A stretch of 64,000 nucleotides of DNA from positions 124,001 to 188,000 of the forward strand of contig JADZBH010000016.1 in the NCBI GenBank assembly GCA_020852175.1, read 5' to 3'. This DNA is from Bryobacterales bacterium. Lineage in GTDB: Bacteria > Acidobacteriota > Terriglobia > Bryobacterales > Bryobacteraceae. Below are positions 41,214 to 50,084 of the stretch, one piece after another (position 1 is the first letter of the stretch; each line of letters opens with the position of its first letter). The position numbers and the translations under genes were made by a program. The notes under the pieces are model-generated. The model was not told where the DNA came from, did no database searches, and saw only the letters and a program-made list of their open reading frames with translations.

Positions 41214-41259
41214 TTCCCCTGCCCCTCCTTCGAGAGCAAAGTGGAGTCAGCGCGTCGCT

Positions 41260-41432
41260 GTTCCCAGGCAGGTCTTCGGACTCATGGGCTACCTACGGGC
41301 CGCGACTTCCCAGCCCGGAGAGAGCCAGTGTCGGGGGCGGCCTTCGTTCCCAATTACCGCTGCGGGACAGTCCCGGAATTGCACCGGGTTCCCTTTTCAA
41401 CGCTCCCGTGCGGAGCGTACCTCGGAAGCTTC
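41260..41432 (-). promoter_or_regulatory. cobalamin riboswitch
   Basis: Read on the minus strand, the leader contains the conserved elements in order: AAAAGGGAACCCGGTGCAAT, CCGGGACTGTCCCGCAGCGG, the B12-box core ACACTGGCTCTC, GGGCTGGGAAGTC, and GAGTCCGAAGACCTGCCT, which pairs back toward the GAGGT at the 5' side. It lies between the divergent TIGR03437 gene and btuF, and ends about 47 bases before the btuF start. It should bind adenosylcobalamin and reduce expression of btuFDC. Confidence 0.93.
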
Positions 41433-41533
41433 GAGCTTAACAGATCGCCGGGGAAAGAACCGTGCGGCGCGGTGCGATCAAGCGGTGCATGAGCCGATCC
41501 GGCGCCCGGCGGCGCGTGTTCGAGTGGACAGCT

Positions 41534-42856
41534 ATGAACAAGACACGCATTGCTTATCTGGCACTGGCACTGGGATGCCTGGGGGCCGGCACATCGAGAG
41601 CCGCAGTGAAACTCACCGCGCTGCAAATCACGTCGACCGACGCGGAAGGAAAGATTCAGGGCGTGGGCGCGCACCGTTTCAAGACGGCGCAACAGGGCGG
41701 CCAGCCGACGATCTTCCTGGTGAAGGGTGACGATCTCGAAGGCGAGATCATCAACGGGCCGAAGGCGGCCAACGCGGCGATTGACCTGGCTCTTCCGGCG
41801 GGCACGCACACCTACACCATCTATACGGAGAAGCTGAACTCCTACGATTGGACCAACTACACGATCAATTTTTACTTCGACAAATCCAACGCGCCGCAGA
41901 TTTCGGCGTTCGCGCCGTTGAACGTCACCTCGACACAGTTTTTCCCGCCGTTTGGTGTGAATCCGGGAGCCCGGACGGAGAACCTGATGGGCTACCCGGT
42001 CGATAATCCCAAGACGCTGGCGTACAAAGTGGGCGAGACCCAGGTGAAGGTGACGGGCTTCAACTTCTCCGATCCGAACCTGTTCAAGAAAGACCGAGTG
42101 CACGCGCACGAGGTGCGGGCCGACAAGATCTACGACTATGTGGGCCAGTTCACCATCGAGGTGGCGGCGCCGCCCGTCATCTCGGCCGGCGGCGTGGTGA
42201 ACGCGGCCAGCTTCGCGGCGAAGGTCGCGCCCGGCGCGCTGGTGAGCATCTTCGGCGACAGCCTGGCTACGGGAACCTACAGCGCCAGCACGGTGCCGCT
42301 GCCGGCCGAAATCGCCGGCACATCGGTGAAGATTGGCGGCAAGGACGCGCCGCTCGTGTTCGTGAGCGCGGGGCAGATCAACGCGCAAGTGCCGTTCGAG
42401 GTGATCGAAGGCGCCTCCGTGCCGGTGGTGGTGAAGGTGAACGGCGTGTCCAGTCCGGCGGGCAGCGTGGCCGTGATGGCGGCCGCGCCGGGCATGTTCC
42501 AGTTCGGCAACAAGCGCGCGGTGGTGCAGAACGCCGACTATTCGGTGAACGACGCGAGCAATGGGGCCGAGGCGGGCAGTTACGCGGTGGCGTACCTGAC
42601 GGGCTGCGGACGCCTGGACAACCCCGTGGCGACGGGCGCCCCGGCCGGCAGCGAGCCTTTGTCGCGGCCGCTCGGAACCGTATCGGCGGCGATCAACAAC
42701 GCGCCTGTGGAGATCGCCTTCGCGGGGCTGACGCCCGGCTTCATCGGGTTGATGCAGGTGAACTTCAAGCTGCCGGGCCTGCCGCCGGGCAGTTACCAGA
42801 TGGTGGTGACGATGAATGGCGAAAAGAGCAACGGGGCGATGGTGACAATCAAGTAG
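41534..42856 (+). CDS. exported protein with Solibacter-type C-terminal domain (TIGR03437)
   Basis: A signal peptide (MNKTRIAYLALALGCLGAGTSRAA) is followed by a unique domain of about 190 residues. The C-terminal repeat-type domain begins at about residue 215: PPVISAGGVVNAASFAAKVAPGALVSIFGDSLA, then VFVSAGQINAQVPFEV and FIGLMQVNFKLPGLPPGSYQ. This C-terminal module is found in large numbers in Solibacter-group acidobacteria and marks extracellular proteins; its role is unknown. Length is 440 residues. The ATG at 41534 gives the signal peptide directly; longer starts add Arg-rich residues. A strong hairpin follows the gene. Confidence 0.85.
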   Translation: MNKTRIAYLALALGCLGAGTSRAAVKLTALQITSTDAEGKIQGVGAHRFKTAQQGGQPTIFLVKGDDLEGEIINGPKAANAAIDLALPAGTHTYTIYTEKLNSYDWTNYTINFYFDKSNAPQISAFAPLNVTSTQFFPPFGVNPGARTENLMGYPVDNPKTLAYKVGETQVKVTGFNFSDPNLFKKDRVHAHEVRADKIYDYVGQFTIEVAAPPVISAGGVVNAASFAAKVAPGALVSIFGDSLATGTYSASTVPLPAEIAGTSVKIGGKDAPLVFVSAGQINAQVPFEVIEGASVPVVVKVNGVSSPAGSVAVMAAAPGMFQFGNKRAVVQNADYSVNDASNGAEAGSYAVAYLTGCGRLDNPVATGAPAGSEPLSRPLGTVSAAINNAPVEIAFAGLTPGFIGLMQVNFKLPGLPPGSYQMVVTMNGEKSNGAMVTIK

Positions 42857-42877
42857 CCGGCGCGCAAGCCAGGCAAG

Positions 42878-42911
42878 CAGCCGGAGAGGACCCAGGGGGC
42901 CTCTCCGGCTG
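42878..42911 (+). terminator. strong intrinsic-type hairpin
   Basis: CAGCCGGAGAGG (42878-42889) pairs perfectly with CCTCTCCGGCTG (42900-42911) over 12 bp, with a 10-base loop. It is 21 bases after the TIGR03437 gene stop and before the next promoter. The following T content is modest (TTCGCCGTTT). Confidence 0.7.
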
Positions 42912-42934
42912 TTCGCCGTTTGGGGCATGAGCGA

Positions 42935-42940
42935 TACCAT
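42935..42940 (+). promoter_or_regulatory. candidate -10 box, start-proximal
   Basis: TACCAT ends 6 bases before the GTG at 42947. No ribosome-binding site is visible, so the message may be leaderless. The upstream terminator hairpin ends 23 bases before it. Confidence 0.4.
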
Positions 42941-42946
42941 AATCCC

Positions 42947-45900
42947 GTGAAGCTCAACGACCGGTTCACAGCCGAGTCCGGCCATCACTATCTGACCGGC
43001 ATTCAGACGCTGGTGCGCCTGCCGCTGGACCAGATGCGGCTGGACCGCCGCGCGGGCTTGCGCACGGCGGCGTTCATCTCGGGCTACGAGGGCTCGCCGC
43101 TGGGCGGATACGACATCGCCCTGTCGCGCGCGGCAGCCTTATTGCGCGAGTGGGACATTCATTTCAGCCCGGCGGTGAACGAGGACCTCGCGGTGACGGC
43201 CGTGCTGGGCACGCAAATTCTGCCGGCCGCCGGCGAGGCGCGCGTGGATGGCGTGGTGGGCATCTGGTATGGCAAGGGTCCGGGAGTGGACCGGTCGGGC
43301 GACGCGTTGCGCCATGCCAATCTGGCGGGCACGCCGGGCATTTCGGCGGCGCTGGTGCTGGCCGGCGACGACCACGCCTGCAAGAGTTCGTCCATCCCCC
43401 ATCATTCCGACTTCAGCCTGCTGAACGCCGGATTGCCGATTCTGCAGCCGGGCTCGCCCCAGGAGATTCTCGACTACGGCCTTTATGCCATCGCGCTGTC
43501 GCGCTATTCCGGTGCGTGGAGTTCGCTGAAGCTGGTGACCAACGTGTGCGACGGCGGCGCCAGCGTGGACGTGTCGCTGGACCGCCACAGCTTCGTGATT
43601 CCCGGCGAATTCCACAAGGTATCCAGCGGCATGCTGGTTCCAACCGTGGCTAACAGCCTTGAGCCGGAAGCCTACATCCGCCGCATGGACGCGGTGCGGC
43701 GTTTTCGCGAACACAACCCGGTGGACCGCCTGCATGGAGCCGGGGCTGGCGAGGGACGCTTCGGCATCGCCGCCGCGGGCAAGGTGTATCACGACCTGCG
43801 GCAAGCGCTGCGCGATCTGGGTTTCGATGAGGCGGCGTTGCGCGCGATGGGCATCCGCATCGCGCAGTACGCGCTGACCTATCCCGTGTCGGAGCCGTTC
43901 ACGCGCGCCTTCGCCCAGGGGTTGGAAACGGTGCTGGTGCTGGAAGAGAAACGGAGCTTTCTCGAACTGCAAATCAAGGATGCGCTATTCAATGCGCCGG
44001 CGCGTCCGCTGGTGGAGGGGAAGTCGGACGCGCGCGGCGCGCCGCTGACGCCGTTGACGGGAGAGTTGGATCCGGACCTGATCGCGCGGCTGCTCGTTCG
44101 CTGGCTGCCGCCGCTGCCTCCGGAGTTGGACCGGCGTGCGCGGAGAAGGATAGAGGCATTGGACGCGGCTGAGTCTCGCGGAGGCTCGGCCGCCCCCGTG
44201 CGCGCGCCGAACTACTGTCCGGGATGTCCGCATAACCGGAGCACGATGCTGCTCGATGGGCAGATCGCCGGAGGCGGCATCGGCTGCCACGGCATGGGGA
44301 TGCTGTTGGGCGAGGTGCACCGCGGCTACGAGTTCGCGGCGCAGATGGGCGGCGAGGGCGCGGCGTGGATTGGCATGGCCCCCTTCACGAAACGGCGCCA
44401 CATCTTCCAGAACATGGGCGACGGAACGCTGTTCCATTCGGGTTCGCTGGCGATTGAAGCGGCGGTGGCGGCGGGCGTGAACATCACCTTCCGCATTCTC
44501 TACAACGGCCATGTGGCGATGACCGGCGGGCAGGACGCAGTGGGTGCGATTCCCATACCCGCGCTGACGCGCAAGCTGGAGGCCGAAGGCGTGAAGCGCA
44601 CGGTGATCCTCGCCGAGGACACACGCCAATACTACGACCGGCCGCTGGCGGCCAACGCGGTGCTGCGCGAACGTTCGGCGATCGAGGAGACGCTGCGGGA
44701 ACTGGAACGCGTGGAGGGCGTGACGGTCCTGATCTACGACCAGGAGTGCGCGGCGGAGAAACGGCGGAAGCGCTCTCGCGGGCAGTACGCCGCGCCGCTG
44801 CAACGGCTGGTGGTTCATCCGCGCGTGTGCGAAGGCTGCGGCGACTGCCTGCGGGAGTCCAACTGCATGAGTCTCGTGCCGGTGGCCACGGCTTACGGCG
44901 AGAAGATAGCGATTCACCAGGCGTCGTGCAACCAGGATGAATCGTGCGCGCTGGGCGATTGCCCGAGCTTCGTGCGGCTGCATTTGAAGCCGGGAGGAGG
45001 ACCGTCGCCGGCCGTGCGGAAAGAAGCGCCCCCGTTCGCGCCGCCGCCCCCGGCGCCGCCCGCTCCGCTGGAGGGCGTATGGCGGCTGCTGATGCCCGGC
45101 ATCGGCGGCACGGGAGTGGTGACGGTGAACGCGATTCTGGCCGCGGCGGCAACCATGGAAGGGCTGCACGGGGCTACTCTCGACCAGACGGGTCTGGCGC
45201 AGAAAGGCGGGGCCGTGGTGTCGCACCTGACGCTTGCCCGCGGTCCTCACGGCTCCCCCGCGCGGATCAACGCGGCCAACGCGGACGTGCTGCTTGCCTT
45301 CGACGCGCTGGGCGCGGCGGGCGCGGCGAACCTGCCTCTGCTGGACCCGGGGCGGACGCGGGCGGTGGTGAACACGGCGTCCGCGCCAACGGCGGCCGCG
45401 ATGCGGGCGCGGTTCGTACTCTTCGGCGAGCCGGACGCTTACACGCCGGTGGCCACAATTGTTTCAAACACGAAATCACAAATTTGTTTGGATGCTTCCG
45501 GTCTCGCCGCCCGCCATTTCGGCTCGCACATGTTCGCCAACATGATTCTGCTGGGCGCGGCCGCGCAGGAAGGGCTGCTACCGCTGAAGGCCGAATCGAT
45601 CGAGGCGGCCATCCGGCTGAACAACGTCGAGGTGGAGCGCAACCTGGCGGCGCTGGCCTGCGGGCGCGACTGGCGCGCGCAGGCGGAGGGCGGCCCCGCC
45701 CCGGTTCCGGAGCGGTTGACGCACGAGCAGCGCATGGCGGAGTTGCGGGCCTATCAGGACTCGCGGTGGGCGGCCCGGTACGAGGCCGCGGTGCGGCGCG
45801 TTCGCGAGCAGCGGCCCGAACTGTCGCCCGTGGTGGAGGAAGCCCTGTTCATGTTGATGACGTACAAGGATGAGTACGAGGTGGCCCGCTTGCTGACGGC

Positions 45901-46321
45901 GCCGGAATTTTCAAGGCAACTGGCCTCGGACTGGCATCAGGCCGAGCGCATCGAGTTTCTGCTTCACCCGCCGCTGTTGCGGCGTTGGGGCATGCGGCGC
46001 AAGATCGCCATCGGGCCGCGGGGGCGTCCGCTGCTGCGGCTGCTGGCGCGTTTGAAAACGCTGCGGGGCGGGCCGTTGGACATCTTTGGCGTAAGCGCGC
46101 ACAGACGGCGCGAGCGGGCGCTGATCGACTGGTATGAAGGGCTGTTGGAGGAGATTCTCAAGTCCGCTCCGTGCGCCGAAGCGGCCGAACTTGCGGCCGT
46201 GCCGCTCTCGATTCGCGGATACGAGGAGTTGAAGGAACGCCGGATGGCCCAGGCGCGTGAACGCGCCGGCCAACTGCTGGGGAAGTTGCGCGAGGCCGGG
46301 CGGGCCGTCGCGAGGACTTGA
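42947..46321 (+). CDS. fused indolepyruvate ferredoxin oxidoreductase-type enzyme
   Basis: This 1124-residue protein joins the alpha, ferredoxin and gamma parts of a 2-oxoacid:ferredoxin oxidoreductase in one chain. The N-terminal part has AFISGYEGSPLGGYDIAL and VGIWYGKGPGVDRSGDA. The thiamine-binding half carries PNYCPGCPHNRSTML and GIGCHGMGM. A cysteine block (CEGCGDCLRESNC, CNQDESCALGDC) should hold Fe-S clusters, and the C-terminal domain has PGIGGTGVVTVNAILAAAA and LDQTGLAQKGGAVVSHL. Such enzymes oxidise aryl or branched-chain 2-keto acids to acyl-CoA or act in the reverse direction. The GTG at 42947 fits the family start. Confidence 0.9.
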   Translation: MKLNDRFTAESGHHYLTGIQTLVRLPLDQMRLDRRAGLRTAAFISGYEGSPLGGYDIALSRAAALLREWDIHFSPAVNEDLAVTAVLGTQILPAAGEARVDGVVGIWYGKGPGVDRSGDALRHANLAGTPGISAALVLAGDDHACKSSSIPHHSDFSLLNAGLPILQPGSPQEILDYGLYAIALSRYSGAWSSLKLVTNVCDGGASVDVSLDRHSFVIPGEFHKVSSGMLVPTVANSLEPEAYIRRMDAVRRFREHNPVDRLHGAGAGEGRFGIAAAGKVYHDLRQALRDLGFDEAALRAMGIRIAQYALTYPVSEPFTRAFAQGLETVLVLEEKRSFLELQIKDALFNAPARPLVEGKSDARGAPLTPLTGELDPDLIARLLVRWLPPLPPELDRRARRRIEALDAAESRGGSAAPVRAPNYCPGCPHNRSTMLLDGQIAGGGIGCHGMGMLLGEVHRGYEFAAQMGGEGAAWIGMAPFTKRRHIFQNMGDGTLFHSGSLAIEAAVAAGVNITFRILYNGHVAMTGGQDAVGAIPIPALTRKLEAEGVKRTVILAEDTRQYYDRPLAANAVLRERSAIEETLRELERVEGVTVLIYDQECAAEKRRKRSRGQYAAPLQRLVVHPRVCEGCGDCLRESNCMSLVPVATAYGEKIAIHQASCNQDESCALGDCPSFVRLHLKPGGGPSPAVRKEAPPFAPPPPAPPAPLEGVWRLLMPGIGGTGVVTVNAILAAAATMEGLHGATLDQTGLAQKGGAVVSHLTLARGPHGSPARINAANADVLLAFDALGAAGAANLPLLDPGRTRAVVNTASAPTAAAMRARFVLFGEPDAYTPVATIVSNTKSQICLDASGLAARHFGSHMFANMILLGAAAQEGLLPLKAESIEAAIRLNNVEVERNLAALACGRDWRAQAEGGPAPVPERLTHEQRMAELRAYQDSRWAARYEAAVRRVREQRPELSPVVEEALFMLMTYKDEYEVARLLTAPEFSRQLASDWHQAERIEFLLHPPLLRRWGMRRKIAIGPRGRPLLRLLARLKTLRGGPLDIFGVSAHRRRERALIDWYEGLLEEILKSAPCAEAAELAAVPLSIRGYEELKERRMAQARERAGQLLGKLREAGRAVART

Positions 46322-46336
46322 AGCCAGGTCCCGGCG

Positions 46337-46359
46337 CGGCGCACGGACGGGGTGCGCCG
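46337..46359. terminator. bidirectional hairpin terminator
   Basis: CGGCGCAC and GTGCGCCG form a perfect 8-bp stem with a 7-base loop inside the 60-base gap between convergent stops at 46321 and 46382. It can serve both the oxidoreductase and the SulP gene. Confidence 0.6.
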
Positions 46360-46381
46360 GCACGCGCGTTGGTGCAATGGA

Positions 46382-47968
46382 TCAGTGGCCGCTGCCGACG
46401 GTCTCGGCCTGGGAGATGAGCTTGGAGTGCGCATCCACGGGGCGGCCGCCGAGAGGCGCCCGGTAACGTTCCTCCAGATCCTCCCATTGCACGACGAGCG
46501 AACTGCCCAGTTCCTCGTGCTGCTTGCGCCAGTTGTGGATCAGTTCCAGGCAGGCGTGGTCGATGTAGTTCAGCTTCTCGAAGTGGAGGTGCACCATGCG
46601 CCCGGCGGGGACCGAGTCGAGTTCGCGAGCTAGGTTGGGCAGTCCGACGAAGGTGGCGGCGCCCTCCAGGAACAGATCCACGCGGCGTTCGGCTTCGCAC
46701 GGCACGCAGCGCACGGTGAGATGCGTGAAGGTGTACAGCAGCTTGCCGACGGCGAGAATGACGCCGAGCAGGACGCCGGTGAGCAGGTCCGTCCCGACGA
46801 TGCCGAGCAGCGTGACGAGAAAGACGGCTACTTCGCCGCGGCCAAAGCGGGCAAGCAGCCGGACGCGCGAAGGGTTGAAGAGCTTGAAGCCGGTGTAGAC
46901 GAGAATGGCCGCCAGGCCCGAGGTGGGAATCAGGCGTAGCACGTCGGGCAGCAGCACGATGGTGCCCAACAGCCAGAAGCCGTGCATGATGGCGGACCAT
47001 TTCGTGGCGGCCCCCGAGGTGACGTTGGCGCTGGAGCGGACAATGACGCCCGTCATGGGAAGCGCGCCGACGAAGCCGCACAAGATATTGCCGATGCCCT
47101 GCGCGGCGAGTTCGCGGTCATAGCTGGCGCGGGGACCTCTGTGCATCTGGTCCACGGCGGCCGTCGAAAGCAGCGTTTCGGCGCTGGCGATGAAGGCCAG
47201 CGCGGCGGCGGCGCCCAACATCTCCTTGGTGAAGACCTGGCGCAGCGTCTCCATCGACGGGTAGAGGAAGGATTCGACAAGCGCGTTGGGCACCTTCACA
47301 TAGTTGACGTCGAGTTTCAGGAGCATGGCGATGGCCGATACCAGCAGGATGGCCAGCAGCGGACCGGGCAGGTTGGCGAGCCGTTTCGGCCGGAAACGTT
47401 CCCAGGCGATCATCGTGACGATGGTGATGGCGCCGAGCAGCGCCGCCACGTGATGGCTGGCCCCGTCCATGGGAAAGATGCCCTTATAGACCGATTCGGG
47501 AATCGACAGCAGGTTCGCCAGGCCGGAGCCGCGCGGCTTGTCATCCACCATGATGTGGAACTGCGAGGCGAAGATGAGCACGCCGATGCCGGCCAGCATC
47601 CCGTGTATGACCGAGGGTGAAATGGCGCGGAACCATTGGCCGGTCTTGCACAGGCCGGCGATGAGTTGCATGAGGCCGGCCACGAGAACCACAGTGCCCA
47701 GCAGGGCCAGGCCGTGGGACTGCACCAGTTCCCAAACAAGCACGGTGAGTCCCGCGGCTGGACCGCTGACCTGGAGCGGGGCCCCTCCGATGAACCCCAC
47801 CAGGATTCCTCCGACAATGCCGGTAATCAGTCCGGCCGCCGGAGGAACACCCGAGGCGATGGCCACGCCCATGCACAGGGGCAGAGCCACCAGGAACACA
47901 ACCACCGAGGCGAGGACGTCCCTCCCTGGTGGAAATCCAGTGCGCGTGGCGCCGGTCGTTTCTTTCAT
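46382..47968 (-). CDS. SulP-family anion transporter with STAS domain
   Basis: This 528-residue protein has about 12-14 membrane segments: VFLVALPLCMGVAIASGVPPAAGLITGIVGGILVG is the standard first pair, followed by QVSGPAAGLTVLVWEL. The C-terminal STAS domain (VDLFLEGAATFVGLPNLARELDSV, MVHLHFEKLNYIDHACLELI) extends into the cytoplasm. SulP proteins carry sulfate, bicarbonate or other anions. The beta carbonic anhydrase gene lies just upstream in the same direction, 11 bases away, so bicarbonate is the most likely substrate. The second ATG (47968) is preferred because GGAG is 6 bases before it; the first (47974) touches GGAG. Confidence 0.88.
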   Translation of the reverse strand: MKETTGATRTGFPPGRDVLASVVVFLVALPLCMGVAIASGVPPAAGLITGIVGGILVGFIGGAPLQVSGPAAGLTVLVWELVQSHGLALLGTVVLVAGLMQLIAGLCKTGQWFRAISPSVIHGMLAGIGVLIFASQFHIMVDDKPRGSGLANLLSIPESVYKGIFPMDGASHHVAALLGAITIVTMIAWERFRPKRLANLPGPLLAILLVSAIAMLLKLDVNYVKVPNALVESFLYPSMETLRQVFTKEMLGAAAALAFIASAETLLSTAAVDQMHRGPRASYDRELAAQGIGNILCGFVGALPMTGVIVRSSANVTSGAATKWSAIMHGFWLLGTIVLLPDVLRLIPTSGLAAILVYTGFKLFNPSRVRLLARFGRGEVAVFLVTLLGIVGTDLLTGVLLGVILAVGKLLYTFTHLTVRCVPCEAERRVDLFLEGAATFVGLPNLARELDSVPAGRMVHLHFEKLNYIDHACLELIHNWRKQHEELGSSLVVQWEDLEERYRAPLGGRPVDAHSKLISQAETVGSGH

Positions 47969-47979
47969 GGTCATCTCCT

Positions 47980-48651
47980 TCAGTCGGTGAGCGCCAATGC
48001 CAGGCGCATGGCGGGCAAATCCTGGAAGGAATCGCCAGGCTGCAGGGGGCGGAACTCATTGCTGCCGGGATCGTAGGCGTGGATCTGGCCCGTGCCGATC
48101 TCATACACCCACCCGTACAGATGAACGGCGCCGGACAGCAGGCGCGAGGCCACCGAAGGATGCGTGTGCAGATTGACAAGCTGCGCCATCACGTTTTCTT
48201 CCACCAGACGGCGCAGACGGACCGGCTCTTCCTCACGGCCGTAGCGGTCCTGGACGATACGGCGCGCGCAACTGGCGTGTGTCAGCCAATTCTGGACGGC
48301 GTGCATCCCGCTGGCCGTCTCGGGTTTCAGCACGGCGCGCATGGCGCCGCAGTCGGTGTGGCCGCATACAATGATGTGCTTCAGTTTGAGCACCGACATG
48401 GCGTACTCGATGGTGGCCGCCTCGGCTCCCAGTCCGCTCGTGTAGGCGGGCACCATGTTGCCTGCGTTGCGCAGCATGAAGAGCTCGCCGGGGCTGGTCT
48501 GCAACAGGTGGCTGGGGTCGATGCGAGCGTCGGCGCAGGTGATCATCATGGCGTGCGGCTCATGATGGTGCGCCAGGTGGGCGAACAGTTCACGCTCGCG
48601 GGGAAATACCTCGGTTTGAAAATACTCTAATCCCTGAATCAGTTTTTCCAT
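47980..48651 (-). CDS. beta-class carbonic anhydrase
   Basis: This 223-residue enzyme interconverts CO2 and bicarbonate. Zinc and catalytic residues are visible: CADARIDP (Cys39, Asp41, Arg43) and HIIVCGHTDCGAMRAVL with the zinc His and Cys; LFMLRNAGNMVP is also typical. The ATG at 48651 (MEKLIQGLEYFQTEVF) is the family-like start; a longer frame would add Pro/Arg-rich residues. It heads an operon with the SulP transporter, suggesting coupled bicarbonate uptake and hydration. With the gamma-class gene at 18091 the window carries two unrelated carbonic anhydrase families. Confidence 0.92.
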   Translation of the reverse strand: MEKLIQGLEYFQTEVFPRERELFAHLAHHHEPHAMMITCADARIDPSHLLQTSPGELFMLRNAGNMVPAYTSGLGAEAATIEYAMSVLKLKHIIVCGHTDCGAMRAVLKPETASGMHAVQNWLTHASCARRIVQDRYGREEEPVRLRRLVEENVMAQLVNLHTHPSVASRLLSGAVHLYGWVYEIGTGQIHAYDPGSNEFRPLQPGDSFQDLPAMRLALALTD

Positions 48652-49281
48652 CGTTCTCTTTCCATTTGCTGGGTGGACGTTGGTTGACCGCGGGGCTTCC
48701 GCGCGCCAGCGGCACATGCGAGGAACGGGTACGGCGCCCAGCATGTGCGCGGAGACTTCGCGCACGGCACGTTGAGTTAAGACAGCTTAGGAGAGAGAGG
48801 AAGGAGGAGCGCGACCAGGGGGGAGAGTGGAAGGCGCCGCGGTGGTGGAAGGCGTGGGCGGAACGGAAAGCTTGCCGGCGAGACGGTGGAGAGCAAACTG
48901 AAACCCTGGCGGGCCCAGTTCGGCCCACGAGGAAGCGGACTCCGTGCTCTGGTTGCCGCTTTCACACCCGGCCAGGATTTGAGGGACCTCTTCGTGGTGA
49001 TGATCACCGTCGAAGCGGATGTTTCCGGAACGCGCATGACGCTGGGCGCGGTGCCGTTGTTGAGCCGGCGTAAGGCTCCGAAGGACAGGCGTGACGGTGC
49101 GAACCGCCAGCCACGAGGCCAGCAGAGGGAGAAGAACGACCCAAATGCGAGGCTGTCTCTTCATTCCACTGCCTGACGGGAACCGTCAGTACTCGATTTT
49201 TACAGTTTAGAACATTGCGGCGGGCGGCGCCACTATACCTGTCCAGGAATCCGCCCCTCGGCGGGCCGGTGGCCGAAATCG
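48652..49281. other. 630-base gap between carbonic anhydrase and glpF
   Basis: This is the longest stretch without a secure gene. It contains one doubtful minus-strand ORF (48787-49164) and a perfect hairpin, CTGACGG-GAA-CCGTCAG at 49173-49189, with ATTTTTA about 6 bases beyond it on the plus strand. The purine-rich run near 48785-48815 on the plus strand is low complexity. No tRNA or riboswitch pattern was seen. Confidence 0.5.
48787..49164 (-). CDS. possible small exported protein (125 aa), doubtful
   Basis: The ORF begins MKRQPRIWVVLLPLLASWLAVRTV, which looks like a real signal peptide or membrane anchor. A histidine-rich DGDHHHEEVPQILAGC follows and then a Pro/Ser/Thr-rich tail that ends abruptly, which weakens the case. 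Nothing is recognised. The ORF lies downstream of glpF and upstream of carbonic anhydrase on the same strand. It could also be a chance ORF in GC-rich DNA. Confidence 0.35.
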   Translation of the reverse strand: MKRQPRIWVVLLPLLASWLAVRTVTPVLRSLTPAQQRHRAQRHARSGNIRFDGDHHHEEVPQILAGCESGNQSTESASSWAELGPPGFQFALHRLAGKLSVPPTPSTTAAPSTLPPGRAPPSSLS

Positions 49282-50046
49282 CTACGGAAGGTAACGGCGG
49301 ATGCCGAGGTCGTAGAGAAACGCGCCGAGTGCGCCGCCGATGAGCGGTCCTATGAGGGGAACCCAGAAGATGCCGGTGCCGTCGGTGAGGCCATTGTTGC
49401 GGAAGCCGGCGGCGACGGTGAACAGGCGCGGGCCAAGATCGCGCGCGGGGTTGATGGCATAGCCGTGCAGCGTACCCCAGCACATGCCGATGGCGACCAC
49501 CACGGCGCCGATGGCAAAGGGCGCCAGGGCGCCCAGAGGCTGATTGCGTTCGTCGACGATGGCCAGGATCAACAGGATGAGCAGGGCGGTTCCGACAATC
49601 TGGTCGGTCCAGCCCGTCAGAGGTGACGCGGGGAAGGCCGGGAATGTGGCGAATACCCTGGCGGTTTTTTCCAGCGTGGGATCGACCTTCAGAAAAGCCG
49701 CCTGGTAGGCGGTGAAGACGATGGCCGCCCCGGCGAAGGCTCCGGCGGTTTGGGCCAGTGCATAAGGTAGGAACTTGCCCCAGGGGAAGCCGCGGCGCAA
49801 GGCCAGGGCCAGCGTGACGGCGGGGTTGAGGTGCGCGCCGGAGATCTTGCCGGCGACGAGTATGCCCATCACGACAGCCAGCCCCCATCCAAGGTTTATG
49901 TTGGTGAACCCGCCGTTCACCGTCTCGCCCGGAGTGCCGGATCCAAACAGCACCACCGAGGCCACCACGCCCGCGCCAAACACCAGCATCACCATCGTGC
50001 CGAGGAACTCGGCCATCAATTCACCCGCCATGCCTGCTTTTCGCAT
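49282..50046 (-). CDS. glpF: aquaglyceroporin (GlpF-type MIP channel)
   Basis: This 254-residue, six-helix channel has both NPA boxes: SGAHLNPAVTLALA (first) and GYAINPARDLGPR (second). The Asp after the second NPAR and the overall length point to the glycerol-conducting branch rather than a strict water channel. It follows the metallophosphoesterase gene by 38 bases on the same strand. A TACACT box lies 10 bases upstream of the ATG, so it may also have its own promoter with a very short leader. No glycerol kinase gene is nearby. Confidence 0.9.
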   Translation of the reverse strand: MRKAGMAGELMAEFLGTMVMLVFGAGVVASVVLFGSGTPGETVNGGFTNINLGWGLAVVMGILVAGKISGAHLNPAVTLALALRRGFPWGKFLPYALAQTAGAFAGAAIVFTAYQAAFLKVDPTLEKTARVFATFPAFPASPLTGWTDQIVGTALLILLILAIVDERNQPLGALAPFAIGAVVVAIGMCWGTLHGYAINPARDLGPRLFTVAAGFRNNGLTDGTGIFWVPLIGPLIGGALGAFLYDLGIRRYLP

Positions 50047-50084
50047 ACGGTAGGCGAGTGTAGCAGAGTACGCGGGCGCCGGTG

